13,744 nucleotides of DNA from Candidatus Aminicenantota bacterium (GTDB lineage: Bacteria > Acidobacteriota > Aminicenantia > UBA2199), in contig JAGLQA010000044.1 of NCBI GenBank assembly GCA_023137075.1, positions 1 through 13,744 of the forward strand, given 5' to 3'. Position 1 is the stretch's first letter; each line of letters starts with the position of its first letter. The position numbers and the translations under genes were made by a program. Below are positions 6,468 through 13,710 of the stretch, piece after piece. A model generated the notes under the pieces. That model saw only the letters and a list, made by a program, of their open reading frames with translations. It did no database searches and was not told the origin of the DNA.

Positions 6468-9400
6468 ACGATATATTCTCAATGTTTTCCTTCATCAAAT
6501 TCTCTTCAATTTCTTTTTCCTTTACAACTAATTCAACATTTAGAGATAAACTCTTCAATTCCTTGAGCAACACATTAAAAGATTCAGGTAAACCCGGGTT
6601 GAAGTCCATGGTGCCCTTCACAATGGCTGAGTATATCTCATTTCTGCCGCTGATATTGTCGGATTTTATAGTCAATATCTCCTGCAGCAAATAAGCGGCT
6701 CCATAAGCTTCAAAGGCCCAGACTTCCATTTCTCCAACCCGCTGGCCGCCGAATTGGGCCTTTCCGCCTAAGGGCTGCTGGGTTATGAGTGAATAAGGTC
6801 CGGTTGAGCGGGCATGGATCTTATCATCCACCATATGTTCGAGCTTCATCATATACATAATTCCCACTGTTACTTTGTTGGAATAAGTTTCACCTGATAT
6901 CCCATCATATAGAGTCACTTTGCCGTCTGGGGGCAGTCCTGCCTTCTCCATATAGTATTTTACTTCTTCCTCCGAAGCACCGTCGAAAACCGGGGTTTCA
7001 AAGTAAACACCCAGGTTTTTTCCAGCCATTCCCAATATTAACTCGTAAATCTGGCCCACATTCATTCGTGAAGGAACACCTAAGGGATTTAGAATGATAT
7101 CGATCGGAGTGCCATCTTCTAAGAAGGGCATATCCTCTTCCGGGAGTATCCTGGATACAACGCCCTTGTTTCCATGGCGTCCGGCCATCTTATCGCCCAC
7201 GGAGATCTTTCTGTTTACGGCAATCAATACTTTGATGATTTTTATTATCCCGGGAGAAAATTCGTCGCCTTTCTTCATTTGATCGATCTTTTCTTGTTTT
7301 TCTTTATAGAGCGATTCTACATGTAATTTTGTTTTTGCTTCGATCTCCTCTATTTGAGCTTTGTTTTCTTCGGATATATTTCTTTTTAATTTTCTCAGCA
7401 GGTTTTCGTCTAAATCTTCAATCTCTTCATTAGGTAGCGGTTTTCCTTTCTGGAATTTCATTCCTTCAAAGCTGAAGTCATTGGTGATTGGTATATCATT
7501 TAAAAGATTTTTAATCTTTTCAAATTTATCAGTTATCAATATTTTCTTTTCATCATTGAAATTCCGTTCCCATTTTGAAGTTTCAAGATCATCTATCTCC
7601 AGGGCCCTATTCCCTTTCTCTAATCCTCTCCTGGTGAATATCTTGACGTCGATTACGGTTCCTTCGACTCCGGGTGGACAATATAGAGAGGTGTCTTTGA
7701 TTTCCGAGGCTTGCTCGCCGAAGATGGCCCGTAACAGTTTTTCTTCCGGTGACAGTTGGGTTTCACCTTTGGGAGATACTTTCCCGACTAATATTTCTCC
7801 GGGTTTTACCTTGGCTCCGATACGGACGATACCGTTTTCATCGAGATTGTTTAAAATATGTTCGGAGACACCGGGGATATCGGCGGTTATCTCCTCTTTT
7901 CCTAACTTGGTTTCCCGGGCTTCGACCGTCTCTTCAACGATATAAATAGAATTGAAGGTTGATTTTTTTACCAATCTTTCACTGAGTACGATAGCATCCT
8001 CAAAGTTGTAACCGCGCCAGGGCATAAAGGCGGCAAGAATGTTCCGCCCGAGGGCAAGTTCTCCCCTGTCGGAAGCCGGGCCATCGCAGAGTACCTGACC
8101 TTTCTCAACCCGGTCGCCGACCCGTGCTAAGGGTTTTTGATTGATCAGGGTATTTTGATTGGACCTTCTGAATTTTTTCAACTCATATAAGTCGGCGCTT
8201 ATCTCGGTGAAATCTCCCCTGTTGTCGGTGTCGGCTTTAACGATTATCCTTTCTGCGTCGACATTCATGACCTCTCCCGGTCTTTTGCAAACCATAACGA
8301 TACCGGAATCTTCAACCAATTTATGTTCCATCCCGGTTCCTACTATGGGGGCTTCGGGGGATACGAGAGGTACTGACTGTCTTTGCATATTGGATCCCAT
8401 CAATGCCCTATTGGCATCATCATGAGATAGGAAGGGGATCAGGGATGCCGACACGGAGACTATCTGGCGGGGTGAGATGTCGATATAGTCGATGTCCTTC
8501 GGAGCGATGAGAAGGGTTTCGTTGCCGCTTCGGGCAGCCACTCTCCTGGCTATAAAATAGCCATTTTTATCAAGTTTGGCATTTGCTTGAGCTATAACAA
8601 ATCCCTCTTCCTCCCAGGCAGTCAGGTAGAAGGGGTGGTGTTCAAATAAAGGCGGTTCTTTTTTATTTGGTTCCAATCGTTTTATTTCTTCTTTTAATTC
8701 ATCTTCCTTAACGATTTGCCGGTAAGTGAATTTCGAATCGCCCGGATAACGAATTCTAAAATAATTTACCACTTTCCCATTTTCAACTTTTCGATATGGT
8801 GTCTCAATAAAACCGTAATCGTTAACCCGGGCAAAGGTGGTCAACGAAGATATCAGACCGATGTTGGGACCTTCGGGGGTCTCAATCGGACAGATCCGTC
8901 CGTAATGGGAGGTATGCACGTCCCGTACTTCGAAACCGGCTCTTTCCCTGTTCAATCCACCCGGGCCTAGAGCGGATATTCGTCTCTTATGAGTTGTCTC
9001 TGCCAGGGCATTGGTTTGATCCATAAACTGGGAGAGCTGGGATGTCCCGAAAAACTCCTTTACGGCTGCAAAAACAGGTTTTGTGTTTAATAATTCCCTG
9101 GGCAGCACGATAGATATATCCGGGGCATTGGTGATTCTCTCCCTGATAATTTTCTCCAATCTCATTAAACCGATTCTGAATGCATTCTCTACCAGTTCAC
9201 CAACCGCTCTTATCCTTCTGTTGGCGAGATGGTCGATGTCGTCGGTGGTCATTTTGCCGGTTCGGTCGTATTTTAGCCGGAGGAAATATTTTACTATTTC
9301 GATGATATCGTCTATTGTAAGGACATGGATAGCTTCATTAAAATCTTTTTTTAACCCTAATTTAATATTTAACTTCAATCTCCCGACTGAAGATAGATCA

Positions 9401-10815
9401 TATCTCCTGGGATCTTTCATCATGTTTTCGAAAAATTTTTTGGAACCTTCAAGCGTAACCGGTTCACCGGGTCTCAATTTTTTAAAAACTTCGATAAACG
9501 CGTCACCCTGGTCTTTCGACACTTTATCCTCGGCTTCAATTTCACTCGGGACAACCACTTTTTCAGTGAGTTCAACATCCTGTTTCTTCTTGTCTTTTCT
9601 TAACGTGTAAGCCATCATCTCGCCGAATTCTTCTTCTTTACTTTCAGGGAAGAAAACCAGGAAATCCGTATTTCTCTTTTTCAACTTTTTAATCTGTGTG
9701 GTTCCGATGAGCTCGTTAAATTTTAAAATGTTTTCATGATCGGATGCGGAATATATATCTTCCAGAGATTCAATTTCAATAGGAATATAATCGATGTTTG
9801 TTTTTTCAAGGTCTTTGATATGCTTGATCTTCAGCTTTGTGCCGGTGGGTAATATCTCTTTACCCTTTGAATCAAAAACCGGGGCCGATAGCTTACCGTC
9901 TTTTAAAAACCTGCAGGTACGGAAATAGAAAACTCCGTTCTCAACTTTGGCGGGAATTATCGTATAGAATTTTTTTAATATCTCTAAGTCATCGGCCAGG
10001 CCCATCGCTTTCAGGAATGTAGTTACATTTAAGCGCTTGGTTTTTTTGTCGAGCCGGACCTGGAGCAGGTTCAATTTCTCTTCAAACTCGATCCATGCGC
10101 CCCGGGCAGGTATGATTTTAGCGGTGTATTCTCCCCGGGATTTTCCAGCTAAAAAATAAACACCGGGAGACCGCTGCAATTGGGAAACGACAGCTCTTTC
10201 GGTGCCGTTTATGATAAAGGTTCCCCGATCGGTAATATAGGGAATCTCACCGAAAAAGATCTCTTGCTCTTTAACATCCCGGATCGCCTTTTTCCCCTTT
10301 TTGTCTTCTCCATACAGCGCCAGTCTTAGTGTTACTTTTAACGGGATCGAATAATCGAACCCTTTATCCAGACTCTCTTCGGGCGTGTATTTGATCTTTA
10401 ATCGAACTTTATCCCCGCACTGCGGACATGTTTTGTTTTCTACCGCACCTCTATTGATGCATTCGGGACAAACGGAATCCGGACCGGTTTCAATTTTTGA
10501 ACTTAATAGAGAACCGCAGTTCTTGCAATAGGGTTTGGAATTTTCGATACCTTCCAGGTTTCCGCACTTGCAGGCCCAATCTCCGAGAGAGTAAGAATCA
10601 AATGACAGGATAGCCGTCTCCTTAAAGTCGGATATGGGGAAAATCGATTTGAATGCAGCTTGAATTCCCAGGTTTTTTCTTTTTTCCGGTAACTCATCGA
10701 TTTGTAAGAAGGCATTATAGGACCTCTTCTGTATTTCCAGAAGATTCGGAATTTCGATAGGTGTTTTAATTTTTGAAAAGTTTATCCTATCAATGTATCG
10801 TGTTTTTTTTTGCAT
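6466..10815 (-). CDS. rpoB: DNA-directed RNA polymerase subunit beta
   Basis: The 1449-residue beta subunit is longer than the E. coli protein (1342). Landmarks in order: an eight-cysteine insertion (82-133); GTFIINGTERAVVSQL (198-213); the rifampicin-pocket region about 590-620 (SQLSQFMDQTNALAE, then THKRRISALGPGGLNRERAG); the CPIETPEGPNIGLI block (642-655); DDANRALMGSNMQRQ (799-813); flap-region GKVSPKGETQLSPEEKLL; a coiled-coil-like charged stretch about 1120-1185; active-site GDKMAGRHGNKGVV with Lys1209 and Lys1217; and the C-terminal clamp segment with QQPLGGKAQFGGQRVGEMEV. Rifampicin-contact residues equivalent to E. coli Asp516, His526 and Ser531 are conserved (Asp599, His609, Ser614). 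The ATG start has GAGG about seven bases upstream. The gap from rplL is only 51 AT-rich bases, with no visible terminator or promoter. Confidence 0.99.
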   Translation of the reverse strand: MQKKTRYIDRINFSKIKTPIEIPNLLEIQKRSYNAFLQIDELPEKRKNLGIQAAFKSIFPISDFKETAILSFDSYSLGDWACKCGNLEGIENSKPYCKNCGSLLSSKIETGPDSVCPECINRGAVENKTCPQCGDKVRLKIKYTPEESLDKGFDYSIPLKVTLRLALYGEDKKGKKAIRDVKEQEIFFGEIPYITDRGTFIINGTERAVVSQLQRSPGVYFLAGKSRGEYTAKIIPARGAWIEFEEKLNLLQVRLDKKTKRLNVTTFLKAMGLADDLEILKKFYTIIPAKVENGVFYFRTCRFLKDGKLSAPVFDSKGKEILPTGTKLKIKHIKDLEKTNIDYIPIEIESLEDIYSASDHENILKFNELIGTTQIKKLKKRNTDFLVFFPESKEEEFGEMMAYTLRKDKKKQDVELTEKVVVPSEIEAEDKVSKDQGDAFIEVFKKLRPGEPVTLEGSKKFFENMMKDPRRYDLSSVGRLKLNIKLGLKKDFNEAIHVLTIDDIIEIVKYFLRLKYDRTGKMTTDDIDHLANRRIRAVGELVENAFRIGLMRLEKIIRERITNAPDISIVLPRELLNTKPVFAAVKEFFGTSQLSQFMDQTNALAETTHKRRISALGPGGLNRERAGFEVRDVHTSHYGRICPIETPEGPNIGLISSLTTFARVNDYGFIETPYRKVENGKVVNYFRIRYPGDSKFTYRQIVKEDELKEEIKRLEPNKKEPPLFEHHPFYLTAWEEEGFVIAQANAKLDKNGYFIARRVAARSGNETLLIAPKDIDYIDISPRQIVSVSASLIPFLSHDDANRALMGSNMQRQSVPLVSPEAPIVGTGMEHKLVEDSGIVMVCKRPGEVMNVDAERIIVKADTDNRGDFTEISADLYELKKFRRSNQNTLINQKPLARVGDRVEKGQVLCDGPASDRGELALGRNILAAFMPWRGYNFEDAIVLSERLVKKSTFNSIYIVEETVEARETKLGKEEITADIPGVSEHILNNLDENGIVRIGAKVKPGEILVGKVSPKGETQLSPEEKLLRAIFGEQASEIKDTSLYCPPGVEGTVIDVKIFTRRGLEKGNRALEIDDLETSKWERNFNDEKKILITDKFEKIKNLLNDIPITNDFSFEGMKFQKGKPLPNEEIEDLDENLLRKLKRNISEENKAQIEEIEAKTKLHVESLYKEKQEKIDQMKKGDEFSPGIIKIIKVLIAVNRKISVGDKMAGRHGNKGVVSRILPEEDMPFLEDGTPIDIILNPLGVPSRMNVGQIYELILGMAGKNLGVYFETPVFDGASEEEVKYYMEKAGLPPDGKVTLYDGISGETYSNKVTVGIMYMMKLEHMVDDKIHARSTGPYSLITQQPLGGKAQFGGQRVGEMEVWAFEAYGAAYLLQEILTIKSDNISGRNEIYSAIVKGTMDFNPGLPESFNVLLKELKSLSLNVELVVKEKEIEENLMKENIENIS
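10417..10572 (-). other. Eight-cysteine zinc-ribbon-like insertion within RpoB
   Basis: Residues 82-133 of RpoB hold four cysteine pairs: Cys82-x-Cys84, Cys97-x2-Cys100, Cys116-x2-Cys119 and Cys130-x2-Cys133. They interrupt the beta lobe between DSYSLGDW and the segment YTPEESLDKGFDYSIPLKV. In typical beta subunits the equivalent of the first segment runs almost directly into the second with no cysteines. The arrangement fits two zinc ribbons binding one Zn2+ each. The first has the same spacing (CxCG-x11-CxxCG) as the beta' N-terminal zinc ribbon encoded downstream. Metal binding is inferred from the cysteine pattern. Confidence 0.85.
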
Positions 10816-10866
10816 TCTTGTCCCTCATTTTTTTTATTAAATTTTTAAAAGATTTCATCTAAATTT

Positions 10867-11250
10867 CTATTTTATTTCTATTTCCGCTCCTACTTCTTCG
10901 AATTTCTTTTTAATCTCTTCAGCTTCTTCTTTTGAGACGGCTTTTTTCACTTCTCCGGGGGCGGCATCAACTACAGCTTTCGCTTCTTTTAACCCAAGGT
11001 CTGTGACTTCCCGAACCACTTTGATGACATTGATCTTTTTGGGCCCGACACTTTTTAAAATAATATCAAAATCTGTTTTTTCCTCGACTTCTTCGTCCGC
11101 TGCGGCCGGTGCGGCAGCGCCAGCGGGCACAGCAGCCATTTCAGCTTTGATTCCATACCTATCTTCAAATTCTTTGATGTAATCTGCAAGCTCAAGTACA
11201 GTTAATTTGTCAAGATGTTTGAAAAAATCTTCCTTTTTGATTTCAGCCAT
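10867..11250 (-). CDS. rplL: 50S ribosomal protein L7/L12
   Basis: The 127-residue stalk protein recruits and stimulates translational GTPases. An N-terminal dimerisation and L10-binding domain (about 1-36) is followed by an Ala/Pro/Gly hinge (PAGAAAPAAA, about 42-51) and a C-terminal domain (about 58-127). The C-terminal domain contains the conserved INVIKVVREVTDLGLKEAK and the VKKAVSKEEAEEIKKKFEE helices. The length is normal for the family. GAGGAG lies eight bases before the ATG and overlaps the end of rplJ, whose stop is two bases away. This close pairing with rplJ is usual. High expression relative to its neighbours is expected because the protein is present in several copies per ribosome, but no internal promoter is visible. 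Confidence 0.99.
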   Translation of the reverse strand: MAEIKKEDFFKHLDKLTVLELADYIKEFEDRYGIKAEMAAVPAGAAAPAAADEEVEEKTDFDIILKSVGPKKINVIKVVREVTDLGLKEAKAVVDAAPGEVKKAVSKEEAEEIKKKFEEVGAEIEIK

Positions 11251-11252
11251 GA

Positions 11253-11786
11253 TTAATTCTCCTCTTCTTTTTTATCTTTTAAGTTTTTCATCAAGAGCAA
11301 CATGTTTTTCAGGGGGGCGGCCAATGACATGACGAATTTCTTCAACGGCATTGACATGGATAGGGCCACCTGTGCCATTAATTGCTCCTTAGCCGGAAGC
11401 TTTGCGACCTCTTTAACTCTGGTTTTGTCTGCAAAGACTCCCTCGATAAAGCCCGCTTTTATTTTTACGTGTTCGAATTCCTTTTCCGATGCAACAATGA
11501 CTCTTGCTACATCGACAAAGTTATCATCAGCATAGGCTATTGCTAAGGGGCCATTAAATAGTTCTCGTCCATATGGTTTGTTTTCCTTTTTAAAATATCT
11601 TATCGCCAGTCTGTTTTTAATCACTTTAACCTTGGCGTCTAAGGCTTTTACTTTTTCTCTTAACGCGCCCATTTGCGGGACCGTTAATCCTCTATAATCG
11701 AAAAGGTATACGCCGTTCTTTGAAAAAATTTTACCTAGGTCATCAACTTCTCGTTTTTTTTGTTCGATTATCTTTTTACCTGTCAC
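11253..11786 (-). CDS. rplJ: 50S ribosomal protein L10
   Basis: L10 (177 residues) anchors L7/L12 dimers to the ribosomal stalk base. The N-terminal globular rRNA-binding domain includes YLFDYRGLTVPQMGALRE and VIKNRLAIRYF. The C-terminal helical tail (about 143-173, MSMPLKKFVMSLAAPLKNML) is the L12-binding spine, and the protein ends in a charged DKKEEEN. The start codon is GTG, preceded by a strong AAGGAGGT. Only 14 bases separate it from rplA, so the long regulatory leader present before rplJ in E. coli, where L10-L12 binds its own mRNA, cannot fit in the gap. Confidence 0.99.
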   Translation of the reverse strand: MTGKKIIEQKKREVDDLGKIFSKNGVYLFDYRGLTVPQMGALREKVKALDAKVKVIKNRLAIRYFKKENKPYGRELFNGPLAIAYADDNFVDVARVIVASEKEFEHVKIKAGFIEGVFADKTRVKEVAKLPAKEQLMAQVALSMSMPLKKFVMSLAAPLKNMLLLMKNLKDKKEEEN

Positions 11787-11790
11787 CGGG

Positions 11791-11798
11791 ACCTCCTT
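11791..11798 (-). promoter_or_regulatory. Strong Shine-Dalgarno sequence fixing the GTG start of rplJ
   Basis: AAGGAGGT on the minus strand is an almost perfect match to the 16S rRNA 3' end. It lies four to five bases before the GTG at 11784-11786. It fills most of the 14-base rplA-rplJ gap and makes the non-ATG start convincing. Confidence 0.8.
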
Positions 11799-11800
11799 GA

Positions 11801-12496
11801 TTATTTTTCGAATGACTGTACGTCTAGTTTGATGGAAGGGCTCATCGTCGAACTAAGATATATCGAATGAACATACTTTCCCTTTAATGCCGGGGGCCTG
11901 GCCTTTATGACGGCATTGACAAAATCCCGCACATTATCGGCAAGCTTTTCTTTCTCAAAGGAAATTCTTCCGATGCTTGAATTAATAATTCCGGTTTTAT
12001 CAACTCTGAATTCTATCCGTCCCTTTTTAATTTCAGTGACCGATTCATTTACATTAAATGTAACTGTCCCGGATTTAGGGCTGGGCATTAAACCTTTCGG
12101 CCCCAATATTTTCCCTAATTTCCCTACACTTTTCATCATATCGGGAGTGGAGATGAGCACATCAAAATCGCACCAATTTTCTTTCTGAATTTTCTCAACC
12201 ATGTCGTCGCCACCGGTAAAATCGGCTCCTGCTTCTTCCGCTTCTTTTATTTTTTCTCCGGCTGCTATAACCAGAACTTTTTTAACTTTCCCCGTGCCGT
12301 GGCTTAATACCAGGGTTCCTCGCACCATTTGCTCGGAGTATTTGGGATCAACGCCTAACTTGATTGCCAGGTCAACGGATTCATCAAATTTTGCAGTTTT
12401 AATTTCTTTCAATAATGAGAGAGCTTCTTCAATCGGGTATTCCTTATCTTCCACTTTTTCTTTCGCTTTTTGGTAGTTTTTGCTTTGTTTAGCCAT
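11801..12496 (-). CDS. rplA: 50S ribosomal protein L1
   Basis: L1 (231 residues, the usual length) forms the mobile L1 stalk of 23S rRNA near the E site. The family signature KLGKILGPKGLMPSPKSGTV lies at about 126-145. The two-domain layout is visible: domain I at the termini (FDESVDLAIKLGVD near 38-50 and SSTMSPSIKLD near 215-225) flanks the inserted domain II. The ATG overlaps the rplK stop as TAATG, with GGAG eight bases upstream inside rplK, so translation is probably coupled to L11. In E. coli, L1 represses its own rplKA message; no such target can be identified here because the gene is packed directly behind rplK. Confidence 0.99.
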   Translation of the reverse strand: MAKQSKNYQKAKEKVEDKEYPIEEALSLLKEIKTAKFDESVDLAIKLGVDPKYSEQMVRGTLVLSHGTGKVKKVLVIAAGEKIKEAEEAGADFTGGDDMVEKIQKENWCDFDVLISTPDMMKSVGKLGKILGPKGLMPSPKSGTVTFNVNESVTEIKKGRIEFRVDKTGIINSSIGRISFEKEKLADNVRDFVNAVIKARPPALKGKYVHSIYLSSTMSPSIKLDVQSFEK

Positions 12497-12939
12497 TAGT
12501 TTATCTCCAGTCCCATGCTTCTTGCCGAGCCTTCAATAATCTTCATTGCCTGGGGCACATCGTTTGTGTTTAAGTCGGATAATTTCATCCTGGCAATTTC
12601 CTCTATTTGCTTCTTTGTTATTTTTCCTACTTTATTTTTATTGGGTTCACCGGAACCTTTCATGATTCCGGCTGCTTTTTTTAATAGGTAGGATGCAGGA
12701 GGGGTTTTAAGGTTTAACGTAAAGGTTTTATCAGGATGTACTAATACTTCAGCCGGCACAATCATGCCGTCTTCCATCTTAGCTGTCGCTTTATTGAATT
12801 GGTTCACAAATTCCATTATATTCAAACCGTGCTGGCTTAATGCCGGTCCAACCGGAGGTGCGGGTGTAGCTTTTCCGGCGGGTAATTGAAGTTTGAACGA
12901 TGTTGTTACTGGTTTCGTTTTCTTCTTTGGAGCTGCCAT
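12496..12939 (-). CDS. rplK: 50S ribosomal protein L11
   Basis: L11 (147 residues) binds the GTPase-associated region of 23S rRNA at the stalk base. The proline-rich N-terminal segment PAGKATPAPPVGPALSQHGL (about 20-39), the FNKAT motif and the TPPASYLLKKAAGI linker are present. The C-terminal rRNA-binding domain with VGKITKKQIEEIARMK and DLNTNDVPQAMKIIEGSARS is also present. A short lysine-rich N-terminal extension (MAAPKKKTKPVTT) makes it a few residues longer than the E. coli protein. AGGAG, seven bases before the ATG, overlaps the nusG stop codon; the gap is ten bases. Confidence 0.99.
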   Translation of the reverse strand: MAAPKKKTKPVTTSFKLQLPAGKATPAPPVGPALSQHGLNIMEFVNQFNKATAKMEDGMIVPAEVLVHPDKTFTLNLKTPPASYLLKKAAGIMKGSGEPNKNKVGKITKKQIEEIARMKLSDLNTNDVPQAMKIIEGSARSMGLEIN

Positions 12940-12949
12940 AATTAATCTC

Positions 12950-13480
12950 CTATATTTTCTCTACTTGTAAAAAATCCAGGTCTACAGGAGTCGGTCTTCC
13001 AAAAATTGTAACTGTGACTTTCAATAAGTTCTTCTCTTCTGAAACGGACTCCACTACACCATTAAAATTTAAGAAAGGCCCATCTATAATTTTAACTGCC
13101 TCTCCTACTTCAAAATGGTACTTCGGCTTAGGCGTTGCCTGTGTGGTTTCAATGTGTTTTAAAATGGTGGAGACCTCTTTTTCTAATAGAGGTCTCGGCT
13201 TTTTACCTGCCCCCACAAAACCGGTAACTTTGGGAGTATTTCTCACAAAATACCAATTTTTATCATTCATTTCCATTTCCACCAGGATATAACCGGGAAA
13301 AGATCTCTTTTCGCTAACTACTTTTTTCCCATCTTTGATCTCGATGACGTTCTCTTTAGGGATGACCATTCCCGTGATTTGCTGATCCATTTTGTACTTA
13401 TTTATCTTTTCTTCGAGAGCTTTTACAACAAATTCCTCTGCGCCGGAAAATACATGAATGATATACCAACGTTTTTCCAT
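12950..13480 (-). CDS. nusG: Transcription termination/antitermination protein NusG
   Basis: NusG bridges the RNA polymerase clamp to the beta lobe, suppresses pausing and links polymerase to Rho or to the ribosome. The 176 residues from this start contain the NGN domain (about 3-110) with WYIIHVFSGAE, SFPGYILVEM and VRNTPKVTGFVG. A linker and a C-terminal KOW domain follow (about 122-174, VKIIDGPFLNFNGVVESV to TPVDLDFLQVEKI). A TTG two codons upstream could also start the frame. The ATG at 13478-13480 is preferred because AGATAGG sits seven bases before it, whereas the TTG abuts that site. It follows secE by eight bases, the standard secE-nusG pairing. No large insertion in the NGN domain is seen. 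Confidence 0.98.
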   Translation of the reverse strand: MEKRWYIIHVFSGAEEFVVKALEEKINKYKMDQQITGMVIPKENVIEIKDGKKVVSEKRSFPGYILVEMEMNDKNWYFVRNTPKVTGFVGAGKKPRPLLEKEVSTILKHIETTQATPKPKYHFEVGEAVKIIDGPFLNFNGVVESVSEEKNLLKVTVTIFGRPTPVDLDFLQVEKI

Positions 13481-13487
13481 ATTCAAA

Positions 13488-13494
13488 CCTATCT
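13488..13494 (-). promoter_or_regulatory. Ribosome binding site deciding the nusG start
   Basis: AGATAGG on the minus strand overlaps the secE TAG stop (13489-13491) and stands seven bases before the ATG at 13478-13480. It is only a moderate match, but its distance excludes the TTG at 13484-13486 as the main start. Confidence 0.5.
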
Positions 13495-13698
13495 GAAAAT
13501 ATTTTTGATCATTTCAAAGAAATAGTAAAACACTACGTCAATTCCCCAGAGATAAACTCCGAAGATTAATGAAGAGACGACTACCGCGATTGTGGTCTTA
13601 TGGACATCAGCCCTTGAGGGCCAGGTGACCTTTTTTAACTCGCCTTTTACATCAGTAAGGTAACTCCTGATTCGTTTAAATATATTTTCTTTTTTCAT
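13489..13698 (-). CDS. secE: Preprotein translocase subunit SecE
   Basis: This is the short, single-span form of SecE (69 residues), which clamps the two halves of SecY in the inner-membrane protein-export channel. An amphipathic cytoplasmic helix (about 5-22) leads to the conserved KKVTWPSRAD motif (22-31). One membrane helix follows at about 35-61 (TIAVVVSSLIFGVYLWGIDVVFYYF). The E. coli protein has two extra helices that are absent here, as in most bacteria. No Shine-Dalgarno sequence precedes the ATG, and an in-frame TGA three codons upstream rules out an earlier start. The gene begins 12 bases after the end of a tRNA gene. Confidence 0.97.
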   Translation of the reverse strand: MKKENIFKRIRSYLTDVKGELKKVTWPSRADVHKTTIAVVVSSLIFGVYLWGIDVVFYYFFEMIKNIFR

Positions 13699-13710
13699 TT
13701 TGTATCAAAG

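Noticed and set aside
7361..7945. Plus-strand open frame of 194 codons inside rpoB
   Set aside because: It lies antisense to strongly conserved rpoB sequence, is rich in Ser/Phe/Leu as expected for an antisense shadow, and shows no recognisable domain.
9083..9610. Plus-strand open frame of 175 codons inside rpoB
   Set aside because: It is antisense to the conserved rpoB core, with the same Ser/Phe/Leu shadow composition and no family similarity I can recognise.
10816..10866. Promoter within the rplL-rpoB gap
   Set aside because: The gap is AT-rich but shows no paired -35 and -10 boxes with acceptable spacing.
13481..13486. TTG start for nusG giving two extra residues
   Set aside because: The TTG sits directly against the only ribosome-binding-like sequence, whereas the ATG two codons later is correctly spaced and matches the family N terminus.
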